Source: Calidithermus roseus (lineage in GTDB: Bacteria > Deinococcota > Deinococci > Deinococcales > Thermaceae). Taken from it: DNA of 48,538 nt. The DNA is taken from the NCBI RefSeq assembly GCF_003574095.1, contig NZ_QWLA01000019.1:1-48538 (forward strand), in the 5' to 3' direction. A program made the position numbers and the translations under genes. The notes beneath the pieces were generated by a model. It made no database searches, had not been told where the DNA came from, and saw nothing but the letters and a program-made list of their open reading frames with translations. Numbering within the stretch: the first letter of the stretch is position 1; each line of letters opens with the position of its first letter. This document shows positions 40,169-48,538 of the stretch, in pieces.

Positions 40169-41011
40169 CTACCCTTTCAGCCCCGAGGCGGTCACGCCCT
40201 CCACCACCCAGCGCTGGGCGAGGAGGAAGACCACCACCATCGGGATTACCGCGATCACCGTCCCCGCCATCACCAGGTTCCACTGGGTCTGGCCGGGGTA
40301 GAGCCCCTGCAGCGTGGCCAGGGCCAGCGGCAGGGTCATGAGCCGGGGGTCGTTGACGATGAGCAAGGGCCACAGGAAGCTGTTCCAGGAGGCCATGAAG
40401 CTGAACACGCCCAGGGTGGCCAGGGCCGGGCCCGACAGCGGAAGCATCACCCGGGCGAAGGTGGTGAAGGTGCTGGCCCCGTCGAGCACGGCGGCCTCCT
40501 CGAGCTCCCCCGGCAGCGCCAGGAAGAACTGGCGCATCAAGAAGGTGCCGAAGGCGCCGAAGAGGGCGGGGACCACCAGCCCCCAGTAGGTGTTGGTCCA
40601 GCCCAGGGCCTTGACCACGATGAACAGCGGCGTCACCGTCACCGCGAAGGGCACCATCAGCGTGGCGAGGTAGGCCGCGAAGAGCAGGTCGCGCCCGGCG
40701 AAGCGGAAGCGGGCGAAGGCGTAGCCCGACATCGAGCTCACCACGAGCTGGCCCAGCGTGGTGGCTGCCGCCACCAGCAGGGTGTTGAGGAAGACCCGGA
40801 CGATGGGGAAGCTCCGGGCCACCTCCCGGTAGGCCTCGAGGGTCGGCTCGCGGGGCAGGAGCTCGGGCGGCAGGCTCAGCACCGCGCTGGCGGGCTTGAG
40901 CGAGGTCGAGAGCATCCACAAGAAGGGCAGCAGCATGACCACCGCCCCCAGCCCCGCCAGCAGCGTCAGCCCCCAGTGGGCCCAGTCCAGCCGGGCGCGT
41001 CGCAGCGTCAC
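40169..41011 (-). CDS. ABC sugar transporter permease (MalG type), glycan operon 2
   Basis: Permease of 280 residues from the GTG at 41011, which overlaps the stop of the preceding permease (GTGA). The first helix is WGLTLLAGLGAVVMLLPFLW (about 13-32). The EAA loop is ELEEAAVLDGASTFTTFARV and the C-terminus is VVEGVTASGLKG, as in MalG-type permeases. It is the last gene of the operon. Convergent with the ArsR-type gene; the 107 bases between them show no clear terminator. Confidence 0.9.
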   Translation of the reverse strand: MTLRRARLDWAHWGLTLLAGLGAVVMLLPFLWMLSTSLKPASAVLSLPPELLPREPTLEAYREVARSFPIVRVFLNTLLVAAATTLGQLVVSSMSGYAFARFRFAGRDLLFAAYLATLMVPFAVTVTPLFIVVKALGWTNTYWGLVVPALFGAFGTFLMRQFFLALPGELEEAAVLDGASTFTTFARVMLPLSGPALATLGVFSFMASWNSFLWPLLIVNDPRLMTLPLALATLQGLYPGQTQWNLVMAGTVIAVIPMVVVFLLAQRWVVEGVTASGLKG

Positions 41012-41877
41012 AGCGCCCTCCGCTGCAGGCGGGTGAGCGCCCAGGAGCTGAGGAAGATCAGCGCGAAGAGGAACCACGACATCGCCGCCGCGTAGCCCAT
41101 CTGGCTGTAGGAGAAGGCGTTCTTGACGATGCGCTCCACCAGCACCGTGGTTGCCCCGGCCGGGCCGCCGCCGGTCATGACGTAGACCTGGTCGAAGACC
41201 TGGAAGGAGTTGATGAGGCTGAGGGTGAGGGCGAAGTAGAGCGCAGGGGCCAGCAGGGGCAGCGTCACGTAGCGCAGCCGCGCCGCCCCGCCCGCCCCGT
41301 CGATGGCGGCGGCCTCGTAGTACTCGCGCGGGATGTTCTGCAGCCCCGCCAGCAGGATCGCCATCACGAAGCCGGTGTCCTTCCACACGCTGGTGAGGAT
41401 CACCGCAGGCATGGCCCAGTTCGGATCGAACAACCAGCCCGGACCCTGCAGGCCCACCAGGCCCAGCAGGTGGTTGACCAGGCCGTAGCCCGGGTTGAGC
41501 AGCCACTTCCACACCAGCGCCACCGCCACCCAGGCCGTCACCACCGGCAGGAAGTAGACCGCGCGGAAGAAGTCCCGCCCCGGGATGCGGGCGTTGAGCA
41601 CCAGGGCCGCCCCCAGGCCGCACAGCATCACCAGCGGGATATAGCCCAGCAGGAAGCCGAAGGTGTGCCGCAGGGCCCGCCAGAACTCGGGGTCGGCCCA
41701 CAGGGCACGGAAGTTGGCCAGCCCCACGAACTCGGGCGGAGTGAGCAGATCCCAGCGAGCAAAGGCCAGGCCCAGCGAGGCCAGGATGGGCCCCATCACG
41801 AACAGCACCATCCCCAGCAGGCTCGGCCCCAGGAAGAGGGCCAGGGTGAGGGTGCGCCGCCAGCCGCGCTCGTACAC
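41008..41877 (-). CDS. ABC sugar transporter permease (MalF type), glycan operon 2
   Basis: Permease of 289 residues with six predicted helices (first at about 11-31: LALFLGPSLLGMVLFVMGPI). The EAA loop is YYEAAAIDGAGGAARLRYVT. The GTG start at 41877 lies 1 base after the GH31 stop region, so translation should be coupled to the enzyme. It pairs with the overlapping permease downstream. As in the other importers here, no ATPase is encoded nearby. Confidence 0.9.
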   Translation of the reverse strand: MYERGWRRTLTLALFLGPSLLGMVLFVMGPILASLGLAFARWDLLTPPEFVGLANFRALWADPEFWRALRHTFGFLLGYIPLVMLCGLGAALVLNARIPGRDFFRAVYFLPVVTAWVAVALVWKWLLNPGYGLVNHLLGLVGLQGPGWLFDPNWAMPAVILTSVWKDTGFVMAILLAGLQNIPREYYEAAAIDGAGGAARLRYVTLPLLAPALYFALTLSLINSFQVFDQVYVMTGGGPAGATTVLVERIVKNAFSYSQMGYAAAMSWFLFALIFLSSWALTRLQRRAL

Positions 41878-41878
41878 C

Positions 41879-44218
41879 CTAGCCCTCCCAGCCCAGGACC
41901 GCCTCGAGCAGTTGCCCCAGCCGAGGGCTGTCGGCCCGGACGAAGACCGGGATGCGCTCCAGCGGCGCTGGCACGCTCAGGGCTCGGCCACCCGCGAAGC
42001 GCGCGCCGGACCACAGATAGATCCACTCCCCCGGCGGCAGCCGCACCGCCCGGCTCGAGGCCCCCTTCTCCACCACCGGTGCCACCAGCAGGTCGCGGCC
42101 GAAGAGGTAGGCGTAGGGGTCGCCCGCCAGAAAGTCATGGGCCTGGGGGTAGGCCAGGGCAGGATAGCGCATCAGGGGCAACCCCAGCTCAGCGGCGGCC
42201 TCGGCCTCGGCGTGGAGGTAGTCGAGCAGGCGCATCCTCAGCCGGGCGTAGCGGCGGAAGACCTCCAGCGCCCGCGGGTCGCCGTGGCGGGCGGCGACGT
42301 TCCAGGGGCTGCGGTCGCGGTCGTCGGCGGAGGCGTGCAGCTCGGAGTGGTACTGCATCACGGGGCAGAAGGCCGCCATCGCCGCCGAGCGCAGGTAGAG
42401 CTCGACGGTGGGGATCTCACCGCTGAAGCCGCCAATGTCCCAGCCCCAGATGGACACCCCGCACACCCCCGCCGACAGCCCGGCCAGGATCGAGGCCTTG
42501 AAGGCGCTCCAGGTGCTGTTCTCGTCACCCGCCCAGTGGGCGGGGTAGCGCTGGGCGCCAGTGTACCCTGCGCGGGAGAAGGTCAGGCCCTCGCCGGGTC
42601 GGTAGGCCTCGAGGAAGCGGTGGTAGGCTCCCACGTAGAGGTTGGGGTAGGCGTTGTAGAGCTCCAGTCCCCGCCGCCCGTCATGTGCCCGCAGGTCGTG
42701 GCCCCACAGGTGCTCGCCGCCGTCGGTCTTGAAACCGTCGACACCCAGGTCCAACAGGTACTTGCGCTTGCTGAACCACCACGCGCAGGCCTCGGGGTTG
42801 CTGAAGTCGAGCACGTGGCTGCCCGTGAACCACCAGCCCTTGTTGCGGTAGGGGGTGCCGTCGGCGTTCTGGATCACGAAGCCCCGCTCGAGGGCGTAGG
42901 CCACGTCGGCGTCGTGCTGGGGGTGGGGATGGCCGGCGTGCTTGAGCACCGGGATCTGCCACAGCAGCACCCGCACGCCGTGGCGGTGGCACTCCTCGAT
43001 GAGGCCCTTGGGGTCGGGCCAGCGCCCGCCGAAGCGGAAGTCCTGCGCGTGCAGCGCCCCCGCCCCGTCGGTAGGGGCGTATTCGGCGTCGTTGAAGACG
43101 TAGAAGGTGGTCTCGTCGCTCCAGGCCTCCAGCACCAGCACCGTCGCGGGGACCCCCTCCTCGAGCGTGCGCCGCAGCACCGCCTCCGCCTTGGCCTGCG
43201 AGTTCCAGGTGTTGGCCGAGATCCACGGGCCGAAGGCCCACTTCGGTGGCACCACGATGGGCCCGGTGAGCCGCACGAAAGCCGCAGTCACGCCGTAGGG
43301 CTCCGCCGCGACGATGAAGTGCAGCGGCAGGCTCGCCGTGGGGGTCGGGAGTTTCTCCAGGGTCAGGGTGCGGGCGCCGAGGTCGAAGTGGCTGGGTTCC
43401 TCAGCGGCCAACCACAGCCCGTAACCCGCCGAGGAGAGCAGGAAGGGCACCGGGAGATAGGTGCGGGGGCCCTGCTCTTTGTACTCCTCGTAGACCCGCA
43501 CGTCGTAACGGCCAGCGGCCTCGAGAGGGATGAAGCGCTCCCCCAGGCCGTAGAGGGTCTCTCCTGCCCCGGGCGTGAGGGCGCAACGCAGCCGGGTCAC
43601 CCGGCCGTCCCCCAGCGCCAGCCAGCGCAGCCGCGCCGAGCCCCGGTAGCCACCCCTGGGCCCCTGCACCGCCAGGGCCAGCGTGGTGAGGTCTACCTGC
43701 ACCTCCACCCCCTCCGCCACCACCCGCAAGGCGCCGCTCCCCTCTTCAACCCTGCAGGGCAGCCCCTCCAGCACCGCGGGCTCGAGGAGGCCGACGCGGA
43801 ACTCGGCCCTGCACACCCCTTCGAGGGGAAAGCTCAGGGCGAGGGTGGCCCGCACCCCCGCCTCTCCCACGAGATCCAAGTAGACTCCATAGGGCTCCCC
43901 GCGCACACCCAAGCAGCGGTCAGCCTCGAGCCAACGCCCGACTTCGAAGCAGTAGGGACCACTCTGCTCGGCCTCGGTGGCCAGGGTGTAGGCGTGCCTT
44001 CCCACGGTAGCGATACCGAGGTCGGCCACCCAGTAGCCCTCGCCCAGCGGCTGGGCCTCTAGACGCTTTCCGGCGAAGTTCACCCAGGCTTCCCTCACTC
44101 CGGACTCAGTCTGAAAGCCCACCTGCACCCGTTCGCCAGGCTCAGGGTCGCGGGGCGTGCGCTCGACGGGCAGCGGGCGATAGGGGTCGTCGTGGCCGTA
44201 GGGTTGGTGCAGGATCAT
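41879..44218 (-). CDS. GH31-family alpha-glycosidase (alpha-xylosidase/alpha-glucosidase-like)
   Basis: Cytoplasmic enzyme of 779 residues. The N-terminal ~120 residues are a beta domain specific to this subgroup (QVGFQTESGVREAWVNFAGK). The GH31 N-terminal domain follows with YGLGERFIPLEAAG (223-236), then the TIM barrel with nucleophile D499 in GFKTDGGE, acid/base D565 in HWAGDENSTW, and the C-terminal beta domains with GRDLLVAPV. The WISANTWNS and KTDGGE features fit alpha-xylosidases and related alpha-glycosidases; true specificity cannot be read. Preceded by AAGGAGGAGC. It lies between binding protein and permeases, so it should act on what that importer brings in, perhaps alpha-xylosides of xyloglucan. 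Confidence 0.9.
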   Translation of the reverse strand: MILHQPYGHDDPYRPLPVERTPRDPEPGERVQVGFQTESGVREAWVNFAGKRLEAQPLGEGYWVADLGIATVGRHAYTLATEAEQSGPYCFEVGRWLEADRCLGVRGEPYGVYLDLVGEAGVRATLALSFPLEGVCRAEFRVGLLEPAVLEGLPCRVEEGSGALRVVAEGVEVQVDLTTLALAVQGPRGGYRGSARLRWLALGDGRVTRLRCALTPGAGETLYGLGERFIPLEAAGRYDVRVYEEYKEQGPRTYLPVPFLLSSAGYGLWLAAEEPSHFDLGARTLTLEKLPTPTASLPLHFIVAAEPYGVTAAFVRLTGPIVVPPKWAFGPWISANTWNSQAKAEAVLRRTLEEGVPATVLVLEAWSDETTFYVFNDAEYAPTDGAGALHAQDFRFGGRWPDPKGLIEECHRHGVRVLLWQIPVLKHAGHPHPQHDADVAYALERGFVIQNADGTPYRNKGWWFTGSHVLDFSNPEACAWWFSKRKYLLDLGVDGFKTDGGEHLWGHDLRAHDGRRGLELYNAYPNLYVGAYHRFLEAYRPGEGLTFSRAGYTGAQRYPAHWAGDENSTWSAFKASILAGLSAGVCGVSIWGWDIGGFSGEIPTVELYLRSAAMAAFCPVMQYHSELHASADDRDRSPWNVAARHGDPRALEVFRRYARLRMRLLDYLHAEAEAAAELGLPLMRYPALAYPQAHDFLAGDPYAYLFGRDLLVAPVVEKGASSRAVRLPPGEWIYLWSGARFAGGRALSVPAPLERIPVFVRADSPRLGQLLEAVLGWEG

Positions 44219-44230
44219 GCTCCTCCTTGG

Positions 44231-44251
44231 GGGGCCGGATCTCCCGGCCCC
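44231..44251 (-). terminator. Intercistronic stem-loop after the binding-protein gene, operon 2
   Basis: GGGGCCGG / CCGGCCCC, a perfect 8-bp stem with a 5-nt loop, between the binding-protein stop (44273) and the AAGGAGGAG ribosome-binding site of GH31. It mirrors the stem-loop at 35706 in operon 1. Confidence 0.55.
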
Positions 44252-44272
44252 AGGACAGTGGCAGGGTGGCGG

Positions 44273-45490
44273 CTAGCGGCGAAGCAGGGCCTCAACGCGG
44301 CGCTGGGCATCGGCGAGGGCCTGCTCGGGGGTCTTGGTGCCCAGGCGGGCGGCCTCGAGTTCCTGGTTGATGATGTCTTGCAGCTGCGACTGGTTCTCCA
44401 CCACCGGCGGGGTGATGGCGTACCGCAAGGAGTCGAACACCGCCTCACGGTTGGCCGGTAGTGGCCTCTTGAGGTAGGCGTCGAAGAGCGCACGCTGGGC
44501 GAGCGAGAGGGCGGGCAGTTCCCAGGCCCGGTCGATGCGGGTCTTGACCGTAGCAGGGCTGGCGGCCAGGAACTTGACCCATTTGAAGGCGGCCTCGGCG
44601 TGCTTGGTGGTGCGCGAAATCACGGCGGCGTTGGAGAAGAAATGAGTGGCCTTGCGGATCCCGCCGGGCTCGACTGCGATGTCCCATTTGAACTTGGCCT
44701 GGCTGAACTTATCGAACATCCAGATGCCGCTGTAGAGCATCCCCAGCTGCCCGCCCAGGAACATGTCCTCGTTGGAAACCCCGCTCATCTCGGCGTCGGA
44801 GGGCATAACCTTGAGCCGCACCTTGTCCACCAGGTAGCGCAGGGCCTCGCGGTTGGCCGGGGTGTCGATCTGCACCCTGGGACCTACCTGCAAGCCACCG
44901 CCAGCCTGACGGGCGACTTTATAGAACTCCCAGAACTGCACGGGCTGGTACACCCCCCATACCCGCTGAGCCGGGTTACTGATCTTCTGGGCCGCGCTCA
45001 ACACGTCCTTCCAGGTCCAGTTGGCATTGGGATAGGCGACCCCGGCCTTGTCGAAGAGATCCTTGTTGTAGAAGAGCACCACCGTAGAAAAGGTGATCGG
45101 CAGACCATACTGGATGTTGTTCTGCCGGAAAGCGCTCAGCGCGGCGGGGTAGAAAGCATTGTTGAGACTGGTATCCTGGCGCAGGAAGGGGTCGAGCGAC
45201 AACAGGGTGCCCCTCGAGGCGAAGGTCACGAAGTTCTCGTAGTTGAGTTCGAACACGTCGGGGGCCGAGCCTGCGGCGAGGTTGGTTTGGAGCTTGGTGA
45301 AGTAGGAGTCAAAGGGGGCGGTGGTGTACCGGATCTCGAGGTCAGGGTTCTCCTTCTCGAAGGCGGCGATCAAGGCCTCGAGGTCCTTGACGTGGTTCTG
45401 GTCGGTGGTAAAGGAAAAGTAGTTGATAGTGGTTCTGGCCAGTCCGTTGGCCAGCAGCACGAACACGAGCACGACCCAAAGCTTTCGCAT
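44273..45490 (-). CDS. ABC transporter sugar-binding protein, glycan operon 2
   Basis: Family 1 solute-binding protein of 405 residues with a signal peptide (MRKLWVVLVFVLLANGLART). TTINYFSFTTDQNHVKDLEA opens the mature protein, and PDVFELNYENFVTFASRGTL and PITFSTVVLFYNKDLFDKAG are the family's usual segments. The ligand is unknown; the GH31 gene in the operon suggests an alpha-linked oligosaccharide. It starts 18 bases after the ROK regulator stop, with GGAGG as ribosome-binding site, and is followed by a stem-loop that may protect its mRNA. Confidence 0.9.
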   Translation of the reverse strand: MRKLWVVLVFVLLANGLARTTINYFSFTTDQNHVKDLEALIAAFEKENPDLEIRYTTAPFDSYFTKLQTNLAAGSAPDVFELNYENFVTFASRGTLLSLDPFLRQDTSLNNAFYPAALSAFRQNNIQYGLPITFSTVVLFYNKDLFDKAGVAYPNANWTWKDVLSAAQKISNPAQRVWGVYQPVQFWEFYKVARQAGGGLQVGPRVQIDTPANREALRYLVDKVRLKVMPSDAEMSGVSNEDMFLGGQLGMLYSGIWMFDKFSQAKFKWDIAVEPGGIRKATHFFSNAAVISRTTKHAEAAFKWVKFLAASPATVKTRIDRAWELPALSLAQRALFDAYLKRPLPANREAVFDSLRYAITPPVVENQSQLQDIINQELEAARLGTKTPEQALADAQRRVEALLRR

Positions 45491-45508
45491 GTCCCAACCT
45501 CCTCGCCC

Positions 45509-46708
45509 CTACACCCGGGGCCTGGCAAACACTTCCCGCTGTATCGTCAAACCCGCCGCCCCTCGCGCCCAGATGTCGTCGCCCCAGGGGCGGATGTGCA
45601 CCTGCAGGCGCTGGGCCAATCCGTTGAAGGCGTTGCGCCGCAAGGCCTCCTCCATGGGCTCCAAGAAACTCCCCCCAAGCCTCACCCCCTCTCCAGCGAT
45701 GACGATCATCTCCGGGTTGAACAGGTTGACCAGGTTGGCCAGCGCCACCCCCAGCCGCTCCCCGGCCTCGGCCAGCAGAGCCCGGATGCCCTCGTGGCCC
45801 CCCTCGGCAGCCTCGAGCAGCTCGGCGATCTGGAAGCGGCGCCGGCGGCGAAACTCGGGGAAGCGCTCTTTAGCCTGCTCGAGCAGGGCGGGCTCAGCGG
45901 CGTAGGCCTCGAGGCAGCCCCGCTTGCCGCATTCGCAGGGCCGCCCCCCGGCCTCGCTGACCGTGTGGCCCAGCTCCCCGGCCCCACCGTCGGCGCCGCG
46001 GTAGATCTCCCCGCCTATCACCAGCCCCGCGCCAATACCCCGGCCCACGGTGGCCACCGCGAAGTTGCGCGCACCCTTCCCCTGGCCAAAGAGCATCTCC
46101 GCTGCGGCCAAGGCGTTAACGTCGTTGTCCACGTGAACCGGCTTCTCCAGCCGCTCCTCGAGCAGCCGCCGCACCGGCACCTGCTGCCAGTGCAGGAAGG
46201 GCGAGTACACGCAGGTCCCCTCCGCCGGATCGATGACCCCGGCCATCCCCACCCCCAGCCCCACCAAGCGCTCGCTCGAACACCCCGAGGCTTCCAGCAG
46301 GGTCTGCACCTGCGCGATGACCTGCTCGAGGAGCGCCTCGGGCTCGGTGGAACCGAGCGCGACATGGCGGCGGGCCAGGACGTCGGTACGCAGGTTGGTG
46401 AGAACGATCTCCAGCGCCTCCTCCATCACCTTGACTCCCACCGCGTGCCAAGCGTCGTAGGCGAGCTCGAGCAGCACCGGCGGGCGTCCACCGCGCGGGG
46501 GGCCGCTGCGGGCCTCGAGCACCAAGCCCTGCTCGATGAGCTCGGCCACCACCCCGGTGACAGCCGCCGAACTCAAGCGGGTGAGTTCAGCCAGCTCGTT
46601 GCGCCCCAAAGCCCCGTGCTGGCGCAGCAGGTTGAGCACCAGAGCGCGGTTGATGGAGCGTACGGTGGACTGGTCGCCCTTGAGGATCAAGTGGAGGCCT
46701 CCCGGCAC
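45509..46708 (-). CDS. ROK-family transcriptional repressor (XylR/NagC type)
   Basis: Repressor of 399 residues. The N-terminal winged helix (about 15-80: STVRSINRALVLNLLRQHGA, LTRLSSAAVTGVVAELIEQG) precedes the ROK sugar-kinase-like domain. That domain has the phosphate-type loop GVGMAGVID, the VDNDVNALAAAEM core, GAGELGHTV and the zinc motif CECGKRGCLEAY. The effector is likely a sugar released by the GH31 enzyme, such as xylose or glucose. The GTG start at 46708 lies 2 bases from a 21-bp inverted repeat, so the gene and the operon behind it are probably autorepressed. It is the first gene of glycan operon 2. Confidence 0.88.
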   Translation of the reverse strand: MPGGLHLILKGDQSTVRSINRALVLNLLRQHGALGRNELAELTRLSSAAVTGVVAELIEQGLVLEARSGPPRGGRPPVLLELAYDAWHAVGVKVMEEALEIVLTNLRTDVLARRHVALGSTEPEALLEQVIAQVQTLLEASGCSSERLVGLGVGMAGVIDPAEGTCVYSPFLHWQQVPVRRLLEERLEKPVHVDNDVNALAAAEMLFGQGKGARNFAVATVGRGIGAGLVIGGEIYRGADGGAGELGHTVSEAGGRPCECGKRGCLEAYAAEPALLEQAKERFPEFRRRRRFQIAELLEAAEGGHEGIRALLAEAGERLGVALANLVNLFNPEMIVIAGEGVRLGGSFLEPMEEALRRNAFNGLAQRLQVHIRPWGDDIWARGAAGLTIQREVFARPRV

Positions 46709-46710
46709 TT

Positions 46711-46731
46711 ACTTAACTCAGTGAGTGAAGT
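46711..46731. promoter_or_regulatory. Operator-like inverted repeat for the ROK repressor
   Basis: ACTTAACTC-AGT-GAGTGAAGT: 9-bp arms with one mismatch, directly upstream of the ROK start codon and over the likely -10 region (TTAAGTAAG on the minus strand). Confidence 0.55.
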
Positions 46732-46954
46732 TACTGTGCCCCGATCCTAGGGCAATGGCTTGCGCCTGTCAAGGGCTGCGCCGGAATGGCGTTCTGGGCG
46801 GTACTCGAGGCGGCGCTGGTTGCCCCGGCCGGAAGGTGCCGTCTTGGCCGAGAAGACCATCGCCCCTCAGCCCAGGTGCAGCCGTACGGCCTGGGGTGGC
46901 TGTAGACTTGCGGCCCGTCATCCTTCGAGGATCTGGACGGCCCCCGCGCCGGCC

Positions 46955-48358
46955 CTAGCCCGCTCCCAGACCGTCCAACATGCGCATCAACTCCTGGGTG
47001 AACGGCCCAAGCTGCAGCTCGACCTGGGCCTTGACCGCCGCCTCGGTAACCTCGCGGGGGTCCATCTTCCCGCTCTCGAAGGCCTCCGCGAGGCCACTGT
47101 AGTAGCGAGTGGGCATGTGCTTGCCCAGGATCAGGCTGAGCATGCGGATAGCCTTGGTAGCCCGACCCTTGGCGTCGAGGCTCTCCCACTCCGCGTCCGC
47201 CTGTTGCTGCTTGCGTTCCTCCGCGCGACGAGCCGCCTCGGCCCGCTTGGCCCTGGCCGAGGCGGCTTCCATCCGGCGGCTGCGTGAGATGAACCCCTCG
47301 GGGTCGCTGTACTTGCCCTCGTCGTCACGGATTACATCCACCAGGAACCCGGCCCGGTTGCGCGGGGTGTAGCCGGCGAGCAGGATGGCCTCAAAGCGGG
47401 CGATGCGCTCCTCGATCCGCTCGAGCCCATACGTACCGATGAGGCCTTGGGCAACCGGGCGGGCCACGCCGTAGCGGCCCAGCCGCGCCACGATGGCCTT
47501 AGCCTCCTCTGGGATAGCCGTCTGTTTGGCAAAGGTGTAGATGACTTCCTGCTTGGGGCCGCGCCCCTCATACTCGACGCCGGAGAGGTAGCCACGCTCC
47601 ACGAGTTCCCTGTGAGCCCCCTCGAGGGTGCGCCGCACGCGGGTGGGGGTCTGGTCGACGATCTTGCAGGCCTTGGCCCACTCGACGATGTTGGTGCGAA
47701 ATTGCGTCACCTCTCCCCCATCCGGCGACACGCGCTGGGCGTCCAAGAGCCGGTAGAGGGCACGGGTCAGGGGGCGGTCCAGGCTGGTGAGGAACTCGAG
47801 GTCGAGCGGCTTGAGGTATCTGGCCCGGATCGACTCGACGATCTCCCGTGCCAGCCGTATCTTGAGCACGCTGTGGCCCGAGAGGCCAAGCCTGTCGTCC
47901 TCGCTGGTGTACTCCAGGCGGTCGATGTAGCGGAATTTAACCGTGGTCCACTTCTTGCCGCTGCGCCAGGCCTCACTGGCGGTGAAGGTCGCGGTGGTCA
48001 GGCGCTCGAGGCTCTCCTTGAGTGCTTGGTAATAGTGCCCGCTGGTGTCCCAGCCGATCATCGAGAGGATGCGGTAAGCGGTGGTGACGATGGTGCCATC
48101 CTCGGGATTGCCGGCCTCCTGGTATAAGCTGATCAGCGCCAGGCTTACGTCGTTGTCAAGACCATGGGGCACCCCACCGTGCTCGGCCACCGCCACGCAG
48201 GAAAGCCGGGCCTGGCGGCCATCGATGTTGAAGTCTATGCTCCAGCTGGTGAAGTCGGGGGGAATACGCTCTTGGATGCTGATCAACCCGAGCCGAGCCA
48301 CGTTGGCCTCGTCGAAGCGCCTGATGTCGTTGCTCCCGTTCGGGTTCTTTCGCGCCAT
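46955..48358 (-). CDS. repA: Plasmid replication initiator protein (RepA type)
   Basis: Initiator of 467 residues that resembles the RPA-type (replication initiator protein A) proteins of Thermus and Deinococcus megaplasmids. It begins with polar MARKNPNGSNDIRRFDEANV, followed by the beta-helical WSIDFNIDGRQARLSCVAVA, HGLDNDVSLALISLYQEAGN and the winged-helix pair DLEFLTSLDRPLTRALYRLL and WAKACKIVDQTPTRVRRTLE. Residues about 345-400 are a long charged helix, and the last 60 residues form a small helical tail. Such proteins bind repeats near the origin and open DNA. No clear iterons are seen within 250 bp on either side. A TATAAT hexamer 8 bases before the ATG gives leaderless expression. Confidence 0.85.
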   Translation of the reverse strand: MARKNPNGSNDIRRFDEANVARLGLISIQERIPPDFTSWSIDFNIDGRQARLSCVAVAEHGGVPHGLDNDVSLALISLYQEAGNPEDGTIVTTAYRILSMIGWDTSGHYYQALKESLERLTTATFTASEAWRSGKKWTTVKFRYIDRLEYTSEDDRLGLSGHSVLKIRLAREIVESIRARYLKPLDLEFLTSLDRPLTRALYRLLDAQRVSPDGGEVTQFRTNIVEWAKACKIVDQTPTRVRRTLEGAHRELVERGYLSGVEYEGRGPKQEVIYTFAKQTAIPEEAKAIVARLGRYGVARPVAQGLIGTYGLERIEERIARFEAILLAGYTPRNRAGFLVDVIRDDEGKYSDPEGFISRSRRMEAASARAKRAEAARRAEERKQQQADAEWESLDAKGRATKAIRMLSLILGKHMPTRYYSGLAEAFESGKMDPREVTEAAVKAQVELQLGPFTQELMRMLDGLGAG

Positions 48359-48366
48359 TGCCCTTG

Positions 48367-48372
48367 ATTATA
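48367..48372 (-). promoter_or_regulatory. -10 hexamer of the repA gene
   Basis: Perfect TATAAT on the minus strand, 8 bases before the repA ATG (leaderless spacing). No clear -35. Confidence 0.6.
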
Positions 48373-48451
48373 CTGGCTCACCCTGAATCCACGCTGCATG
48401 CACGCGCCGGCGGGTGTGTCCCAAAAACAACCCAATAGCCTAGACTGAGGC

Positions 48452-48538
48452 ATGAGCCCACTACAAGAGCGGTTGATGGCGCTGATTGGGGAAGCGGAAG
48501 CGAAGGGTAAGGGGATGAAACTGGCCCAGCTGGAGCAG
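48452..48538 (+). CDS. Partial ORF running off the right edge, possibly a transposase
   Basis: Twenty-nine codons from the ATG at 48452 to the end of the window, opening MSPLQERLMALIGEAEAKGK and continuing helical to the edge. The amphipathic start resembles ISKra4-like transposases that I recall from Thermaceae, but the fragment is too short to be sure. The upstream GTGTGTCCCAAAAACAAC could be part of an element end. It is divergent from repA, with about 93 bases between them. Confidence 0.35.
   Translation, partial: MSPLQERLMALIGEAEAKGKGMKLAQLEQ

Overview
The window looks like a stretch of an extrachromosomal replicon (plasmid or megaplasmid) from a thermophile of the Deinococcus-Thermus group, most like Meiothermus. 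The reasons are high GC with GC-ending codons, many leaderless genes with a -10 hexamer 6-9 nt before the start codon, very frequent CTCGAG palindromes, a plasmid RepA-type initiator at the right end and a truncated plasmid ParB-like protein. Both ends stop inside an open reading frame: an IS630-type transposase on the left and an unidentified, possibly transposase, frame on the right. That is what an assembly contig broken at repeats looks like. No rRNA, tRNA or CRISPR array was seen.

Layout. 0-1.2 kb: transposase fragment, three small unknown genes and one probably frameshifted gene. 1.2-2.8 kb: an excisionase-like HTH protein divergent from a tyrosine recombinase, with repeat-rich DNA between. 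2.8-9.2 kb: a type I restriction-modification operon on the minus strand (52-aa ORF, hsdR, a YhcG/DUF1016 nuclease, hsdS, hsdM). 9.3-10.6 kb: two secreted or unknown proteins. 10.6-11.1 kb: a decapitated IS21 istB. 11.1-18.6 kb: a complete maltodextrin operon (LacI regulator, lipoprotein alpha-amylase, binding protein, two permeases, cytoplasmic GH13 enzyme). 18.6-20.4 kb: a Fic protein and a ParB-like DNA-binding protein. 20.4-23.3 kb: a compositionally foreign block with an MBL hydrolase, a chimeric BKACE (DUF849) fragment, an ABM monooxygenase and a VOC protein. It carries attC-like sites and an IS200/IS605-derived element, and is best read as an integron-type cassette array without an integrase. 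23.6-31.2 kb: an IclR-regulated peptide or amide uptake operon (binding protein, two permeases, M19 dipeptidase, S33 hydrolase, an M24 homologue that has lost metal ligands). 31.2-31.5 kb: an IS200 tnpA remnant and a 34-bp perfect palindrome that probably terminates the next operon. 31.5-38.9 kb: a glycan operon (GH2, binding protein, two permeases, GH1, GH43) divergent from an ArsR-type regulator. 40.2-46.7 kb: a second glycan operon (ROK regulator, binding protein, GH31, two permeases). 47.0-48.4 kb: RepA.

How it works together. Most of the window is a nutritional island: three sugar importers with their glycosidases and one peptide importer with peptidases, each with its own regulator. None of the four importers has an ATPase gene, so they must borrow shared ATPases from elsewhere in the genome. 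The rest is mobile or selfish DNA (restriction-modification, recombinase, IS remnants, cassette-like genes, Fic) plus the replication protein. Functions are read from motifs and family resemblance only; no database search was possible.
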